Of a DNA stretch of 64,000 nucleotides, positions 42,177 to 54,765 are shown one piece after another. How positions within the stretch are numbered: the stretch's first letter is position 1; the number at the start of each line of letters is the position of its first letter. The stretch spans positions 1 to 64,000 of the forward strand of contig NZ_JFJZ01000004.1 of assembly GCF_002115825.1 (NCBI RefSeq), read 5' to 3'. This DNA comes from Thalassospira sp. MCCC 1A01428. GTDB taxonomy: Bacteria; Pseudomonadota; Alphaproteobacteria; Rhodospirillales; Thalassospiraceae. The translations under genes were made by a program, and so were the position numbers. The notes under the pieces were generated by a model that worked only from the letters and a program-made list of their open reading frames with translations, had not been told where the DNA came from and made no database searches.

Positions 42177-45092
42177 TCATTTGACGCTGAGCGCGGCATC
42201 AACAAGTTCGGCCTGCTCGCGCAGGTGAATCTTGAGAAGACCGGTTGCCGGCGACGCAGCGGTGGAACGACCGACATATACCGGACGGGATGTTTTGTGT
42301 TTGACGGTGGTCAGGACTTTTTCGATACGACGATCGACAAAGTACCACGAACCCATATTTTCAGGTTCTTCCTGACACCAGATCACATCGGCATTGCTGT
42401 ATCGGCTCAGCTGTGCACCCAGTTCCTTTTCCGGGAACGGATAAAGCTGTTCGACACGTACAATGGCGACATCCTCGATACCGCGGTTGTCACGCTCTGC
42501 CAGCAGGTCGTAATAAACCTTGCCCGAACACAGAACGACACGTTTGACCTTCTTGTCGTCAACCAGTTTGGCGGTTTCGGCCAGAACGGGCTGGAAGGTT
42601 GTGCCTGTTGCAAATTCAGACAGGTTCGATACGCACTGCTTGTGACGCAGCAACGATTTCGGCGTCATCAGGATCAGCGGCTTGCGGAAGCTGCGGCGGA
42701 TCTGGCGGCGCAGAATGTGGTAATAGTTTGCAGGGGTGGTACAGTTCGCCACCTGCATGTTGTTTTCACCACAAAGCTGTAAATACCGTTCCAGACGTGC
42801 CGAGCTGTGTTCCGGTCCCTGACCTTCAAAGCCGTGCGGCAACAGCATGACCAGGCCGGACATACGCAGCCATTTGGCTTCGCCCGAACTGATGAACTGG
42901 TCAATGATCACCTGGGCACCGTTGGCAAAGTCGCCAAACTGTGCTTCCCACAGAACCAGAGAATGCGGTTCTGCCAGGGTGATGCCATATTCAAACCCGA
43001 GAACACCGGCTTCGGACAGGGGCGAGTTGAGAACTTCAAGCTCGGCCTGACCGGTACGGATGTTGTTTAACGGGGTGTATTTGGCCTCGGTGGTCTGATC
43101 GATCAGTTTGGCATGACGTTGCGAGAACGTCCCGCGCTGGCTGTCCTGACCGGACAGACGCACGGGGGTGCCTTCGCACATCAAGGTACCAAATGCCAGT
43201 GCTTCGCCCGTGGCCCAGTCGATCCCTTCGCCGGTCTCGAACATTTTGGCCTTGGCTTTAAGCTGGCGCAGGATCTTGCGGTTGATGTCGTAATCACTTG
43301 GTGCAGTCGATAGCGCACGGCCAACTTCCTGCAACAGGTTTTCATCAACACCGGTTTCGCCAATCCAGTCGGCATCTTCGCCATGGCTGGATGCCAGCCC
43401 TGACCATTTGCCTTCAAGCCAGTCGGCCTTGTTCGGACGATAGTTCTCGGACGCCTGGAATTCCTCGTCCAGATGGGCGTGGAATTTTTCAAGCCGTTCC
43501 TTGACCTGTTCCTCGGTGAACACGCCTTCCTTGACCAGCTGCTGGGCGTAGATGTCTTTGGCGGTCGGGTGTTTGCCGATCACGTCATACATCTTGGGCT
43601 GGGTAAAGGCCGGTTCGTCGCTTTCGTTGTGACCAAAGCGGCGATAGCAGAACATGTCGATCACGACATCCTGTTTGAATTCCTGGCGGAATTCGGTCGC
43701 GATGCGCGCAGCATGAACCACGGCTTCGGGGTCATCGCCATTAACATGGATGATCGGGGCCTGAACGACCTTGGCGATATCCGAGCAATAGGGCGAGGAA
43801 CGCGAGTCAGACGGTTTGGTGGTAAAGCCGATCTGGTTGTTGACCACAAAATGAATGGTACCGCCGGTGCGATAACCTTTCAGATGCGACAGATCGAAGG
43901 TTTCTGCCACAAGGCCCTGACCGGCAAATGCCGCGTCACCATGCATCAGAATACCCATAACCTGTTCGCGGGCGGTATCCTTGCGCTGTGCCTGTTTGGC
44001 ACGAACCTTACCCAGAACAACGGTATCAACCGCCTCAAGGTGCGAAGGGTTCGCTGTCAGCGACAAGTGAACAACGTTGCCGTCAAATTCACGGTCAGCA
44101 GAGGTGCCAAGGTGATATTTAACGTCGCCAGAACCCATGACATCGTCGGGTTTGGACGGGTTGCCCATAAATTCCGAGAAAATCGCCTGGAACGGTTTGG
44201 CCATCACATTGGCCAGAACGTTCAGACGGCCACGGTGGGGCATCCCAAACACAACTTCACGGATGCCAAGCTGGCTGCCGCGTTTCAGGATTTGTTCAAG
44301 GGCCGGGATCAGGGCTTCGCCACCATCGATACCAAAACGTTTGGTGCCGACATATTTGGTGTGAAGATAGTTTTCAAACCCTTCGGCTTCAATCAGACGA
44401 TCCAGAATGGCTTCCTTGCCACGCTTGGTAAATTCGGTCTGATTGCCGATGGTTTCAATACGCTGCTGAATCCATGCTTTCTGCTCAGGTTCCTGAATAT
44501 GCATGAATTCAATACCGATAGAACCGCAATAGGTTTTGCGGGCCATCGATACGATCTGGCGAATGGTTGCCGATTCAAGGCCAAGAACATTGGCGATGAA
44601 AACCGGACGATCCATATCAGCTTCGGTGAAGCCATAGGTTTTCGGATGCAATTCCGGGTGGGGATCACGCGGGGCAAGGCCCAGCGGATCAAGATTGGCT
44701 TCCAGATGGCCGCGCACGCGATAGGAGCGGATCAGCATCAGGGCGCGAATTGAATCATTTGCGGCCGCCCGGATGGCATCGGAATTAACGGCCGCGCCCT
44801 GGGATGCGGGTGCTACCGCAGCCGGGGCATAACCGCCATTGACCGGACGTTCGCTGTATCCCTGGGATACGTCGTAACCTTCCATACCGCCGACAACCTT
44901 GGTTTCCCGTGGCTGCCAGGTCGGCCCGCGCATTTCAGCGAGGAGGTCGGATGCGTCGTCCTGCAACCCTGCAAAAAACTCGGCCCAGCTCTGGTCTACC
45001 GACTGGGGGTTTTCCAGATACCGGGCGTAAAGTTCCGCGATATAGGTTGCATTCGACTCGGTTAGAATCGTGTCAAGATCTTGAGGTTTCAT
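42177..45092 (-). CDS. sucA: 2-oxoglutarate dehydrogenase E1 component
   Basis: A 971-residue thiamine-diphosphate enzyme that decarboxylates 2-oxoglutarate and transfers the succinyl group to the lipoyl arm of SucB. The N-terminal arm (YIAELYARYLENPQSVDQSW) typical of SucA is present. The cofactor part shows GMPHRGRLNVLANVM, MHGDAAFAGQGLVAETF and NNQIGFTTKPSDSRSSPYCSD; the C-terminal half has LLPHGFEGQGPEHSSARLER. Length is a little above the E. coli protein. It is preceded by sucD (69 bp) and followed by sucB. Confidence 0.97.
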   Translation of the reverse strand: MKPQDLDTILTESNATYIAELYARYLENPQSVDQSWAEFFAGLQDDASDLLAEMRGPTWQPRETKVVGGMEGYDVSQGYSERPVNGGYAPAAVAPASQGAAVNSDAIRAAANDSIRALMLIRSYRVRGHLEANLDPLGLAPRDPHPELHPKTYGFTEADMDRPVFIANVLGLESATIRQIVSMARKTYCGSIGIEFMHIQEPEQKAWIQQRIETIGNQTEFTKRGKEAILDRLIEAEGFENYLHTKYVGTKRFGIDGGEALIPALEQILKRGSQLGIREVVFGMPHRGRLNVLANVMAKPFQAIFSEFMGNPSKPDDVMGSGDVKYHLGTSADREFDGNVVHLSLTANPSHLEAVDTVVLGKVRAKQAQRKDTAREQVMGILMHGDAAFAGQGLVAETFDLSHLKGYRTGGTIHFVVNNQIGFTTKPSDSRSSPYCSDIAKVVQAPIIHVNGDDPEAVVHAARIATEFRQEFKQDVVIDMFCYRRFGHNESDEPAFTQPKMYDVIGKHPTAKDIYAQQLVKEGVFTEEQVKERLEKFHAHLDEEFQASENYRPNKADWLEGKWSGLASSHGEDADWIGETGVDENLLQEVGRALSTAPSDYDINRKILRQLKAKAKMFETGEGIDWATGEALAFGTLMCEGTPVRLSGQDSQRGTFSQRHAKLIDQTTEAKYTPLNNIRTGQAELEVLNSPLSEAGVLGFEYGITLAEPHSLVLWEAQFGDFANGAQVIIDQFISSGEAKWLRMSGLVMLLPHGFEGQGPEHSSARLERYLQLCGENNMQVANCTTPANYYHILRRQIRRSFRKPLILMTPKSLLRHKQCVSNLSEFATGTTFQPVLAETAKLVDDKKVKRVVLCSGKVYYDLLAERDNRGIEDVAIVRVEQLYPFPEKELGAQLSRYSNADVIWCQEEPENMGSWYFVDRRIEKVLTTVKHKTSRPVYVGRSTAASPATGLLKIHLREQAELVDAALSVK

Positions 45093-45161
45093 TTGTGGTC
45101 GTGGAAGGCGATGACCCCAAAAGGGCTACGCCTTCCTTTGCCTTTCCTCTGACTACCCTGA

Positions 45162-46037
45162 TTACCCTTTCAAAGCCTTGAGCATGGTCGAGCCAAGGCT
45201 TGCCGGGGAATCGGCAACTAGTACACCTGCGCTGCGCATTGCTTCCATTTTAGCATCCGCAGTGCCTTTACCACCGGAAATGATCGCACCGGCATGGCCC
45301 ATGCGTTTACCCGGAGGAGCGGTAACACCGGCGATGAAACCGGCGACAGGCTTTTTAACATTGGATGCCTGCAGGAATTCGCAAGCCTCTTCTTCGGCAG
45401 AACCGCCAATTTCACCAATCATGATGATGCCTTCGGTTTCCGGATCCCGCAGGAACAGGTCAAGGCAATCGATGAAGTTGGTGCCGTTAACGGGGTCGCC
45501 GCCGATACCGATGCAGGTTGACTGGCCAAGGCCGGCTGCCGTGGTCTGGGCAACGGCTTCGTAGGTCAGGGTGCCGGAACGTGAAACGATACCGATTTTA
45601 CCGCGGCGGTGAATGTGGCCGGGCATAATGCCGATCTTGCATTCGTCCGGGGTGATAACACCCGGGCAGTTCGGGCCGATCAGGCGGGTTTTGGAACCGT
45701 CAAGGGCGCGCTTGACGCGAACCATGTCGGCAACAGGAATGCCTTCGGTGATGCAAACAGCCAGTTCGATACCGGCATCAATTGCTTCAAGGATGGCATC
45801 AGCCGCGAAGGGCGGCGGCACATAAATGACCGATGCATTGGCACCGGTAACATGAACAGCTTCATCAACCGTGTTGAAAACCGGCAGGTCAAGGTGCTTG
45901 GTACCACCTTTGCCCGGGGTAACGCCACCGACCATTTTGGTGCCATAGGCAATGGCCTGTTCGCTGTGGAAGGTACCCTGCGAACCGGTGAAACCCTGGC
46001 AGATAACTTTGGTGTTTTTATCGACGAGAACAGCCAT
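45162..46037 (-). CDS. sucD: Succinyl-CoA synthetase alpha subunit
   Basis: A 291-residue subunit of the enzyme making succinate, CoA and a nucleoside triphosphate from succinyl-CoA. The CoA-binding N-terminus is visible ([20 protein letters not shown]), as is [20 protein letters not shown] and the phosphohistidine loop [18 protein letters not shown]. It begins 2 bp after the sucC stop, so both subunits are translated in tandem. It is followed by sucA. Confidence 0.97.
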   Translation of the reverse strand: MAVLVDKNTKVICQGFTGSQGTFHSEQAIAYGTKMVGGVTPGKGGTKHLDLPVFNTVDEAVHVTGANASVIYVPPPFAADAILEAIDAGIELAVCITEGIPVADMVRVKRALDGSKTRLIGPNCPGVITPDECKIGIMPGHIHRRGKIGIVSRSGTLTYEAVAQTTAAGLGQSTCIGIGGDPVNGTNFIDCLDLFLRDPETEGIIMIGEIGGSAEEEACEFLQASNVKKPVAGFIAGVTAPPGKRMGHAGAIISGGKGTADAKMEAMRSAGVLVADSPASLGSTMLKALKG

Positions 46038-46039
46038 GG

Positions 46040-47239
46040 TTACGCGGCCTCCTTCACAGCTTTAACCACCTTTTCGGCGGCATCGGCAAGATTGTCGGCC
46101 GACACGATCGGCAGACCGGATTCTTCAAGGATCTTCTTGCCAAGATCAACGTTGGTGCCTTCAAGGCGAACGACCAGCGGAACATTCAGGCTGACTTCAC
46201 GTGCTGCGGCGATAACGCCTTCAGCAATAACGTCACAGCGCATGATGCCACCGAAAATGTTAACCAGAATGCCTTCGACATTCGAGTCAGACAGGATCAG
46301 CTTGAAAGCTGTCGTCACGCGTTCCTTGGTGGCACCGCCGCCAACGTCCAGGAAGTTTGCCGGAGAACCGCCATACAGCTTGATGATGTCCATGGTTGCC
46401 ATGGCCAGACCGGCACCATTGACCATGCAGCCAATTTTGCCATCAAGTTTGATGTAGTTGAGGCTGTGTTTTGCAGCTTCAAGTTCGGCCGGGTTTTCTT
46501 CGTCTTCGTCGCGCAGTTCTTCGATGTCGGCATGGCGGAACAATGCGTTGTCATCAAAGTTCATTTTGCAATCAAGCGCGATGATGTCGCCATCACCGGT
46601 GACGACCAGCGGGTTGATTTCAACCATGGCAGCATCGGTTTCGAGGAAGCATTTATACATGGCGGTCATGAATTTGACGGCCTTGGAAACCTGCTTGCCT
46701 TCAAGGCCCAGGGCGAATGCCAGCTTGCGGCCGTGGAAGCCCGAGAAGCCCGATGCCGGATCAATGTCAACGGTGACGATCTTTTCCGGGGTTGCTTCAG
46801 CGACTTCTTCAATGTCCATGCCACCTTCGGTGGAGGCCATGAAGATAACGCGTGATGAAGCGCGGTCTACGAGGATCGAAAGATAAAGTTCGCGTGCGAT
46901 GTCGCAACCTTCTTCGATATAGACGCGCTTGACTTCCTTGCCGTCCGGCCCGGTCTGGTGGGTAACCAGGGTCGCGCCCAGCATCTGGCCTGCATTGGTG
47001 CCGACTTCTTCGACACTTTTAACGACGCGAACGCCGCCTTTGTCACCGGCAGTGGCTTCCTTGAAGGTCCCTTTGCCGCGGCCACCAGCATGGATCTGGG
47101 ACTTGACGACATAAATGGGGCCAGCAAGAGACTGTGCTGCCTCGGTGGCTTCCTGTGCGGTATAGGCAACCTTGCCGTTCGGCACGGTCACACCGTATTT
47201 GCGAAGAATTTCTTTCGCCTGGTACTCATGAATGTTCAT
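46040..47239 (-). CDS. sucC: Succinyl-CoA synthetase beta subunit
   Basis: A 399-residue ATP-grasp subunit. Motifs are [17 protein letters not shown] at the start, [18 protein letters not shown] for nucleotide binding, [20 protein letters not shown], and the C-terminal [15 protein letters not shown] that contacts the alpha subunit. Translation ends 2 bp ahead of sucD. A hairpin and 177 bp separate it from mdh, so it may have a separate promoter or be attenuated. Confidence 0.97.
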   Translation of the reverse strand: MNIHEYQAKEILRKYGVTVPNGKVAYTAQEATEAAQSLAGPIYVVKSQIHAGGRGKGTFKEATAGDKGGVRVVKSVEEVGTNAGQMLGATLVTHQTGPDGKEVKRVYIEEGCDIARELYLSILVDRASSRVIFMASTEGGMDIEEVAEATPEKIVTVDIDPASGFSGFHGRKLAFALGLEGKQVSKAVKFMTAMYKCFLETDAAMVEINPLVVTGDGDIIALDCKMNFDDNALFRHADIEELRDEDEENPAELEAAKHSLNYIKLDGKIGCMVNGAGLAMATMDIIKLYGGSPANFLDVGGGATKERVTTAFKLILSDSNVEGILVNIFGGIMRCDVIAEGVIAAAREVSLNVPLVVRLEGTNVDLGKKILEESGLPIVSADNLADAAEKVVKAVKEAA

Positions 47240-47375
47240 GTTCGGTCGCTTTCTTGCCTTCCGTACGATTTCCTGTGGGTCAGAAATCGTGGTTTCAATG
47301 TCCCGCTTACAGACAGGGACGTTGTTGCGATCCGCGCGGCCATTACCTTGAAAAATTCCAATCCCGGCAATGACA

Positions 47376-47407
47376 GAAAAACGGGCCAGTCTAAAAACCA
47401 GCCCGTT
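47376..47407 (-). terminator. Weak terminator or attenuator between mdh and sucC
   Basis: AACGGGC / GCCCGTT with a 14-base loop and a run of T beyond the stem on the minus strand, beginning 10 bp after the mdh stop. A 7-bp stem suggests partial read-through into sucCDAB-lpd. Confidence 0.65.
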
Positions 47408-47416
47408 CCGCGTTTC

Positions 47417-49222
<1,806 letters not shown>

Positions 49223-50347
49223 TCAGGTCAGATGCGGCTGATCAAGATATTCCTGGCTGCGCATTTCGGTTAGCCGTGACACTGTGCGTTGGAACTCGAA
49301 CGAAAAATCGCCCTTTGTATAGAGGTCCTCGGGGCTGGTTTGCATGGCACAAATCAGGTTGGTTTTATGTTCGTACATCGCATCAATCAGGGTGTTGAAG
49401 CGTTTGGCCCAATCGCTGCGCGAGGCATCGATCTGGGGAATCAGATCGATGACGATGGTGTGAAAATGGGTCGCCAGCGCGATATAGTCGCCTGGGCCAA
49501 GTGGGCGCGTGCACAGTTCTTCGAAACTGAACCGGGCGACCCCGGCTCCTGCTGCGCGAATGGCTATGTCGCGGCCTTTAACGCGCAGGCTATCGGCATC
49601 AACGCGGGCACCTTCGGTAACCTTGGCAAATAATTCGTCAATTCGGGCCGGGGTTTTGTCATCGGCCGGATACACGAAAACATCGGCTGCGGTCAGGTTA
49701 CGCATCCGGTAATCGGTGCGGCTGGCCAGTTCCAAAACGTCGAGCTTTTCCTTGATCATATTGATGAAAGGCACAAAATTCTGGCGTTGCAGGCCATCTT
49801 TGTACAAATCATCGGGCACGCGGTTCGATGTGGTCACCACCACCACACCATGATCAAACAATTGCTCAAACAGGCGCCCGACAATCATGGCGTCGGTAAT
49901 GTCGGTGATCTGCATTTCGTCAAAACATAACAGCCACGCCTGATCGGCCAGATCTTTGGCGATCGGCGGAATTGGGTCGGATTCCTCGCTGGTGCGGCTT
50001 TTGCGAAATTTATGGAGCCGTTCGTGCACATCCTGCATGAAATCGTGGAAATGAACCCGACGTTTATGTTCAACCGGGGCTGTTTCGTAAAACAGGTCCA
50101 TCAGCATGGATTTGCCACGCCCGACTTCGCCGTAAATATAAAGGCCCTGTGGCGGTTCGGGGTCGTTACGGCGTTTGGTCAGGCCAAATCGTTCATACCA
50201 GGTGCCCTTGCCATTATTGGGACGATAATTGCGCAAGGCATTAAACAGGCTTTGCAGCTTTTCAGCGCAAAGTTCCTGCATCGCATCATGGGTCAGTTCG
50301 CCATCAGCGATTTTTTTGCGATATCGGGCAAGAGGGCCGTCAGACAT
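49223..50347 (-). CDS. zapE: Cell division ATPase ZapE (AFG1-like)
   Basis: A 374-residue P-loop ATPase. Walker A is GEVGRGKSMLMDLFYE, Walker B LLCFDEMQITDITDAMI, and the family motifs KRRVHFHDFMQDVHERLH and TTSNRVPDDLYKDGLQR are intact. ZapE associates with the division ring and, as AFG1/LACE1 in mitochondria, has links to respiratory-protein quality control. Its place upstream of mdh-suc is common in alphaproteobacteria. Confidence 0.94.
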   Translation of the reverse strand: MSDGPLARYRKKIADGELTHDAMQELCAEKLQSLFNALRNYRPNNGKGTWYERFGLTKRRNDPEPPQGLYIYGEVGRGKSMLMDLFYETAPVEHKRRVHFHDFMQDVHERLHKFRKSRTSEESDPIPPIAKDLADQAWLLCFDEMQITDITDAMIVGRLFEQLFDHGVVVVTTSNRVPDDLYKDGLQRQNFVPFINMIKEKLDVLELASRTDYRMRNLTAADVFVYPADDKTPARIDELFAKVTEGARVDADSLRVKGRDIAIRAAGAGVARFSFEELCTRPLGPGDYIALATHFHTIVIDLIPQIDASRSDWAKRFNTLIDAMYEHKTNLICAMQTSPEDLYTKGDFSFEFQRTVSRLTEMRSQEYLDQPHLT

Positions 50348-50601
50348 TCGATAACTTCCAGGCAGTGGGACACGCGGCGCACCGGTTTGCTGCGATCCGG
50401 CACATTTTTGGCCCGAAAGTGCCGGTCATAAAACAATACCGGCGTTCTGTCGGGCCATTTGGAATAAGAAGACATAAAACATCGCTATCGTGCAATGCAA
50501 TATGCGTGATGCAGTTTTGTTTATGCCGCGACGAACACTGTTACGCGGGTACACGGGGTCTAAACGGGCTTTGCGGCAGGATGCAGGAGGTGCAGGAGGC
50601 C

Positions 50602-51591
50602 TCAGATCAGGCGCATTTTTTTAAACAGCCAGACTTCCAGGCCAACAAGTGCCGCGAGCAGGATTGATACCCCCCAGAACCCCCAGGAATTATTGGCAGC
50701 AGGGATGCCGCCCACATTGACACCCAAAAGCCCGGTGACAAAACTGATCGGCAGGAACAGCCCGGCAATGACAGTCAGCCAGTACATGGTCCGGTTCATA
50801 CGCTCGGTTTCAACCGCCATCAGGCTGTCATTGGCGATTTGGGTGCGTTCGCGCAAGCTGTCGAGTTCTTCGACCAATCGGGTTACGCGGTCGGTCAGGG
50901 TGCGGGCGCGGCGTTTGTGTATTTTGTCGCTCCAGGCTGGTTTCTGTTCGACAAATTTTGCCATCGCATCGCGCTGGGGCGATATGTGGCGGCGTAATCG
51001 CGATAACCGATGGCGCATATCGGCTGTTTTCATGCGCAAAGGCAGGGTTCTGGTTTCGGGAACATCTTCAATCTGATCTTCGAGATCGTCGAGGTTTTCT
51101 TCCAGATTGCGTATTTCAGCATCGATGCGAAAGACCAGCCGTTCAGCCAGAGTGAGCACGAAGGCATCGCTGCTGCCGGGGGCCGCGTTTTCGGCGATAC
51201 TGGCCCGGATATCGTCAAAGGCACGCATATGCTGGTTGCGCAGGGTGATCACCAGTTTGTCACTGCACCATATTCGCACCGAAATCATGTCTGCCGGGTC
51301 TGATTCCCTGTTAAGGTTTACCCCGCGTAAATTCATTGAATAGCCATGATCGTAAAACAGAACCGATGGCCGGGTGCCTCGTGTCGCCAGGGTTTCGACA
51401 ATGCTGGCCTCAAGGCCTGCTTGCTCGGTTAACCATGACGCAACACCTGGTTCCATCCAGTCAAGGTGAACCCAGATGAATTCACCGTCATCAACTTCAG
51501 GAAATGATGTGGTAAATTCGTCTCCGGATAGGGCAACACCCTTACCTTTATTGTTAATCCGAAAGGCATTGATCAGTGCTTTTGGGGTCAT
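50602..51591 (-). CDS. CorA/ZntB-family divalent cation transporter
   Basis: A 329-residue member of the CorA superfamily: a large cytoplasmic domain with long helices (RNLEENLDDLEDQIEDVPET and RRHISPQRDAMAKFVEQKPA) and two C-terminal membrane helices. The pore signature following TM1 reads GVNVGG, the GxN type with the ZntB-like GGIP continuation instead of GMN. ZntB mediates zinc transport, CorA magnesium; the motif favours ZntB. The ATG at 51591 is preferred to a TTG at 51627. Confidence 0.88.
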   Translation of the reverse strand: MTPKALINAFRINNKGKGVALSGDEFTTSFPEVDDGEFIWVHLDWMEPGVASWLTEQAGLEASIVETLATRGTRPSVLFYDHGYSMNLRGVNLNRESDPADMISVRIWCSDKLVITLRNQHMRAFDDIRASIAENAAPGSSDAFVLTLAERLVFRIDAEIRNLEENLDDLEDQIEDVPETRTLPLRMKTADMRHRLSRLRRHISPQRDAMAKFVEQKPAWSDKIHKRRARTLTDRVTRLVEELDSLRERTQIANDSLMAVETERMNRTMYWLTVIAGLFLPISFVTGLLGVNVGGIPAANNSWGFWGVSILLAALVGLEVWLFKKMRLI

Positions 51592-51873
51592 TGGTTCTGG
51601 TCCGTGGCGGTTTTGGGTTGGGCACAAACAGGTTTAACATGACAAATGTTTAAAGGCAGTTATGTGGCGGTGCGATAATTTGGGCTATTGATGCAATTCC
51701 TGTTCATGTGGCGGGGTTGTGCCCTGTTGCAAAAAGGTAAAACGCCGCAGGGCGGGTTGTTATTATAATACGGGAACGATACCGATACGGGATCGTTTGA
51801 TCTGGCGTGATAATTCGGGCACAAATCAGATGCCCAGCAAGGCAATTAAAAATTCACGATGGTTCGGGAAAAT

Positions 51874-54489
51874 ATGAAAAAGTTTCGCCATGTCATGTTG
51901 TTGGTTCTTTTTGCGCTGGTAATGGCAATGGGAACACCAGGGACTGGCCATGCACAAAGCAAGGTTGATGGTGTCGACGAGACGAACATCCTTGAAAATT
52001 CGCAAAAGTCCCTGACGCGCTGGAACAGGATTTTCGACAAGGTTGAAAAACAGTTGTCGGGTGCCGGGGTGAGCGGACGCGAACTGGCCGATGGCCGAAC
52101 CGAACTTGAACGCTCGATTGATGGTACACGCGACCTTGAAGCCCTGGCGCAGACCAAGCTGGAAAGGTTGAATGCGGCTTTGGGAAAGTTGGGCCCCAAA
52201 CCCGAAGGGGATGCAGGCGAAGTTCCTGCCGTTACGGCAGAGCGTGACCGTTTAAACAAGGAAATCTCGCGGGTTAGCGGCATCCAGAAGCAGGGTGAAC
52301 TGGCAGCATTTCGCGCCGGGGAGTTGCTTGACCAGGTTGGCCGGCTGTCGCGCGAACGTTTTACCCGCCGCATTTTCAGCCGTGCCGATGTGCCGTGGGA
52401 CCCGACGGTTTGGCAAAAAAGCTGGGCCGAAGCCATGCAGCTTCCCGATGTCGTGCGCAGCCGGTATTCGGATGTTAATCTGGCGGACCATATTGGCGAC
52501 CGACTGGAAGATGTTGCCCCGGAACTGGTGTTTTTACTGTTTGCCATTGCATCGGCCCTGATTGGGGGCGAGGTGCTGGTTTTTCGGTTTTTACCGGCAC
52601 GGTGGCGAAACACCTCGGACGAAGACCGAATGGCGCTGATTTCCGGCACGCGGTTTTCGTTGACTGCAATTGTGCCGGGTTTGCTGCTGTTTGTGATTTA
52701 TCGCATTCTGATCTCTCAGGATGACCTGATGGTGGGCAGCGGTGGCGAACTGATTAATCAGTGCTTTTTTGCCGCCCTGTTCCTGATGTTTGTCGGCGCG
52801 TCGATCCGCAGCGTTTTTTCACCGTTTGCCCCGCAAATGCGATCGGCCGGGACAACTGTTCGTGGCGCCAGGGTTGTCGGGTTTTCGGCCCTTTTTGCTG
52901 CTATAATTTTTGCTTCGGACATTGTCTTGCTGCAAGGGGCAACCACCATTGGGGCTTCTCTTGATCTGGCACTTGTGCAAAGCCTTAGTAATATCACGCT
53001 GATCTGTGCCGTGATGTTTGTGGCCGCCCTGGGCACCTGGTGGGAGCATGACGCGGTAGACGAACAACAAAACTGGTGGCGCAAGGTTGAACGCCGCTGT
53101 CGCCGGGTGGTGTTGTTTGTATCGGTGTTGTTGCCCATCCTGTCATTTATCGGGTATGTGGCGCTGGCGCGTTTTGTGCTGGAAAACATGATGCTCGCGC
53201 TTGCATTCGCCACCAGTTACTGGCTGCTGCGCGAATTTTTGCGCGCCCTCATTCATACTTATCTGGTCAAACCGGAAGCCGTAAAGGATGAGAGCACCAG
53301 TGATGCTGTGCATGGCACATTATATTTCTGGTTGCGGGTCACCATTGACGCAATGATGATGATCGTGGCTTTTCCAACCGCGATTATGGTGTTTACTGAT
53401 ATTGCCTGGGCCGATTTGATTAGCGCGGTTGAGGCGGCTTTTGTCGGTATTCAGATTGGCAGTATCAATATTTCGCTTCGGGCCATCCTGATTGGTGTTT
53501 TCCTGTTTTTGCTGCTGTTAAGCCTGATGCGGTTTTTCCAGCGTATGCTTAACACCCGTGTTTTACCCAATACCAAACTTGATCAGGGCTTGCAGCATTC
53601 GGTTTCGGCCATTTTTGGCTATGTCGGGATTGGCTTGGCAATACTGATTGCGGTGTCGGCAGCCGGCGTTGACCTGTCCAATCTGGCCATCATCGCCGGT
53701 GCCATTTCGGTTGGTATCGGTTTCGGGATGCAAAGTATCGTGAATAACTTTGTTTCCGGCCTGATTTTGCTGATTGAACGGCCGATCAAGGTTGGCGACT
53801 GGATTGTGGTCGGGGCTGATCAGGGGTTTGTTAAAGACATCCGGGTACGCGCTACCGAAATTGAAACCTTTGACCGGGCATCGGTGGTTATCCCCAATTC
53901 GGAATTGATTTCAAACCGCGTATTGAACTGGACCCTGAAAGAACGTTCCGGGCGGGGTATTGTACCCATCGGGGTTTCTTACGGGACAGATGCGAACAAG
54001 GTTCGCGATATTATGCTCGAACTGGCCGATAAGCGGCGTGAAATTTTAAGTTATCCTGCTCCTCAGGTCGTGTTTCTGGGCTTTGGCGATAGTTCGCTGG
54101 ATTTTGAATTGCGTTATTTCCTGCGCGATATTGGCGATGTGCTGGCGGTTGCCAGTGCGATTCGTTTTGAATTGCTGGAACGTTTTCGCGAGGAAGGTAT
54201 CGAAATTCCATTTCCGCAACGCGACATCAACTTGCGTGATATGGACCGGTTGGAAGCTGCCATTCGCAGTCTTTCGGGCGAGCCGCGCGTACGTAAAAAT
54301 AAAGCCGCGGTTGAGGATGGTGATGAAGAAACCGGCAAGTACCGTCAGGCCGGCGAGATTGTTTCCCAGCCCCAAAGTGCGAAGCCGGAACAGCAAAGTT
54401 CAGACACCGGTTATGATCAACCCAAAACCCAGGATAGCCCGGCACAAGCCACCCCGGCGACACGGGATTTGCCTGACGGGGAACGATAG
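51874..54489 (+). CDS. Large MscS-family mechanosensitive channel (DUF3772-type)
   Basis: An 871-residue channel. It has a signal peptide (KFRHVMLLVLFALVMAMGTP, cleaved near GHAQS), a periplasmic coiled-coil domain to about residue 200, some eleven membrane helices, and the MscS core: NLAIIAGAISVGIGFGMQSI as the pore helix TM3 and LIERPIKVGDWIVVG then IPNSELISNRVLNWTL in the beta domain. The cytoplasmic tail is long and Gln/Ser-rich. It should release solutes under hypo-osmotic shock. ATG 51874 has GGGA five bases upstream; 51859 is an alternative. A strong terminator follows. Confidence 0.92.
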   Translation: MKKFRHVMLLVLFALVMAMGTPGTGHAQSKVDGVDETNILENSQKSLTRWNRIFDKVEKQLSGAGVSGRELADGRTELERSIDGTRDLEALAQTKLERLNAALGKLGPKPEGDAGEVPAVTAERDRLNKEISRVSGIQKQGELAAFRAGELLDQVGRLSRERFTRRIFSRADVPWDPTVWQKSWAEAMQLPDVVRSRYSDVNLADHIGDRLEDVAPELVFLLFAIASALIGGEVLVFRFLPARWRNTSDEDRMALISGTRFSLTAIVPGLLLFVIYRILISQDDLMVGSGGELINQCFFAALFLMFVGASIRSVFSPFAPQMRSAGTTVRGARVVGFSALFAAIIFASDIVLLQGATTIGASLDLALVQSLSNITLICAVMFVAALGTWWEHDAVDEQQNWWRKVERRCRRVVLFVSVLLPILSFIGYVALARFVLENMMLALAFATSYWLLREFLRALIHTYLVKPEAVKDESTSDAVHGTLYFWLRVTIDAMMMIVAFPTAIMVFTDIAWADLISAVEAAFVGIQIGSINISLRAILIGVFLFLLLLSLMRFFQRMLNTRVLPNTKLDQGLQHSVSAIFGYVGIGLAILIAVSAAGVDLSNLAIIAGAISVGIGFGMQSIVNNFVSGLILLIERPIKVGDWIVVGADQGFVKDIRVRATEIETFDRASVVIPNSELISNRVLNWTLKERSGRGIVPIGVSYGTDANKVRDIMLELADKRREILSYPAPQVVFLGFGDSSLDFELRYFLRDIGDVLAVASAIRFELLERFREEGIEIPFPQRDINLRDMDRLEAAIRSLSGEPRVRKNKAAVEDGDEETGKYRQAGEIVSQPQSAKPEQQSSDTGYDQPKTQDSPAQATPATRDLPDGER

Positions 54490-54519
54490 AAAAGCCTGGC
54501 TTTAAGTTTTTTGCAAAAA

Positions 54520-54573
54520 GAAAAATCCCGTGTTGCGCCTCTGTTGAGACAGGGCGTGATACGGGATTTTTTG
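54520..54573 (+). terminator. Rho-independent terminator after the MscS gene
   Basis: A long, nearly perfect hairpin (AAATCCCGTGTTGCGCC / GGGCGTGATACGGGATTT) with a T6 tract, starting about 30 bp after the stop. Confidence 0.92.
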
Positions 54574-54765
54574 TTGGGAAAAACGAATGGAAGCGGTGTG
54601 CTTTTGGCCTGATCGCAAACGACCGCCATCACGGCGTAATTTGACGATATGCACGTTTAAAACGATAATACTTAAAAATTTGAACTTTTAAGATGTGCTG
54701 TTTTTACAATCCTGATGTAAGTTAAATCCCTTCTTGTTTTTCAATCATGGGTAGGGGTGACGGCT

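Noticed and set aside
50588-50606. Duplicated TGCAGGAGG between zapE and the ZntB-like gene
   Set aside because: Two adjacent copies only; on the plus strand it mimics a ribosome site but no gene follows it.
51761-51768. A TATAAT box upstream of the MscS gene
   Set aside because: No -35 element at proper spacing could be found, so it was not listed as a promoter.
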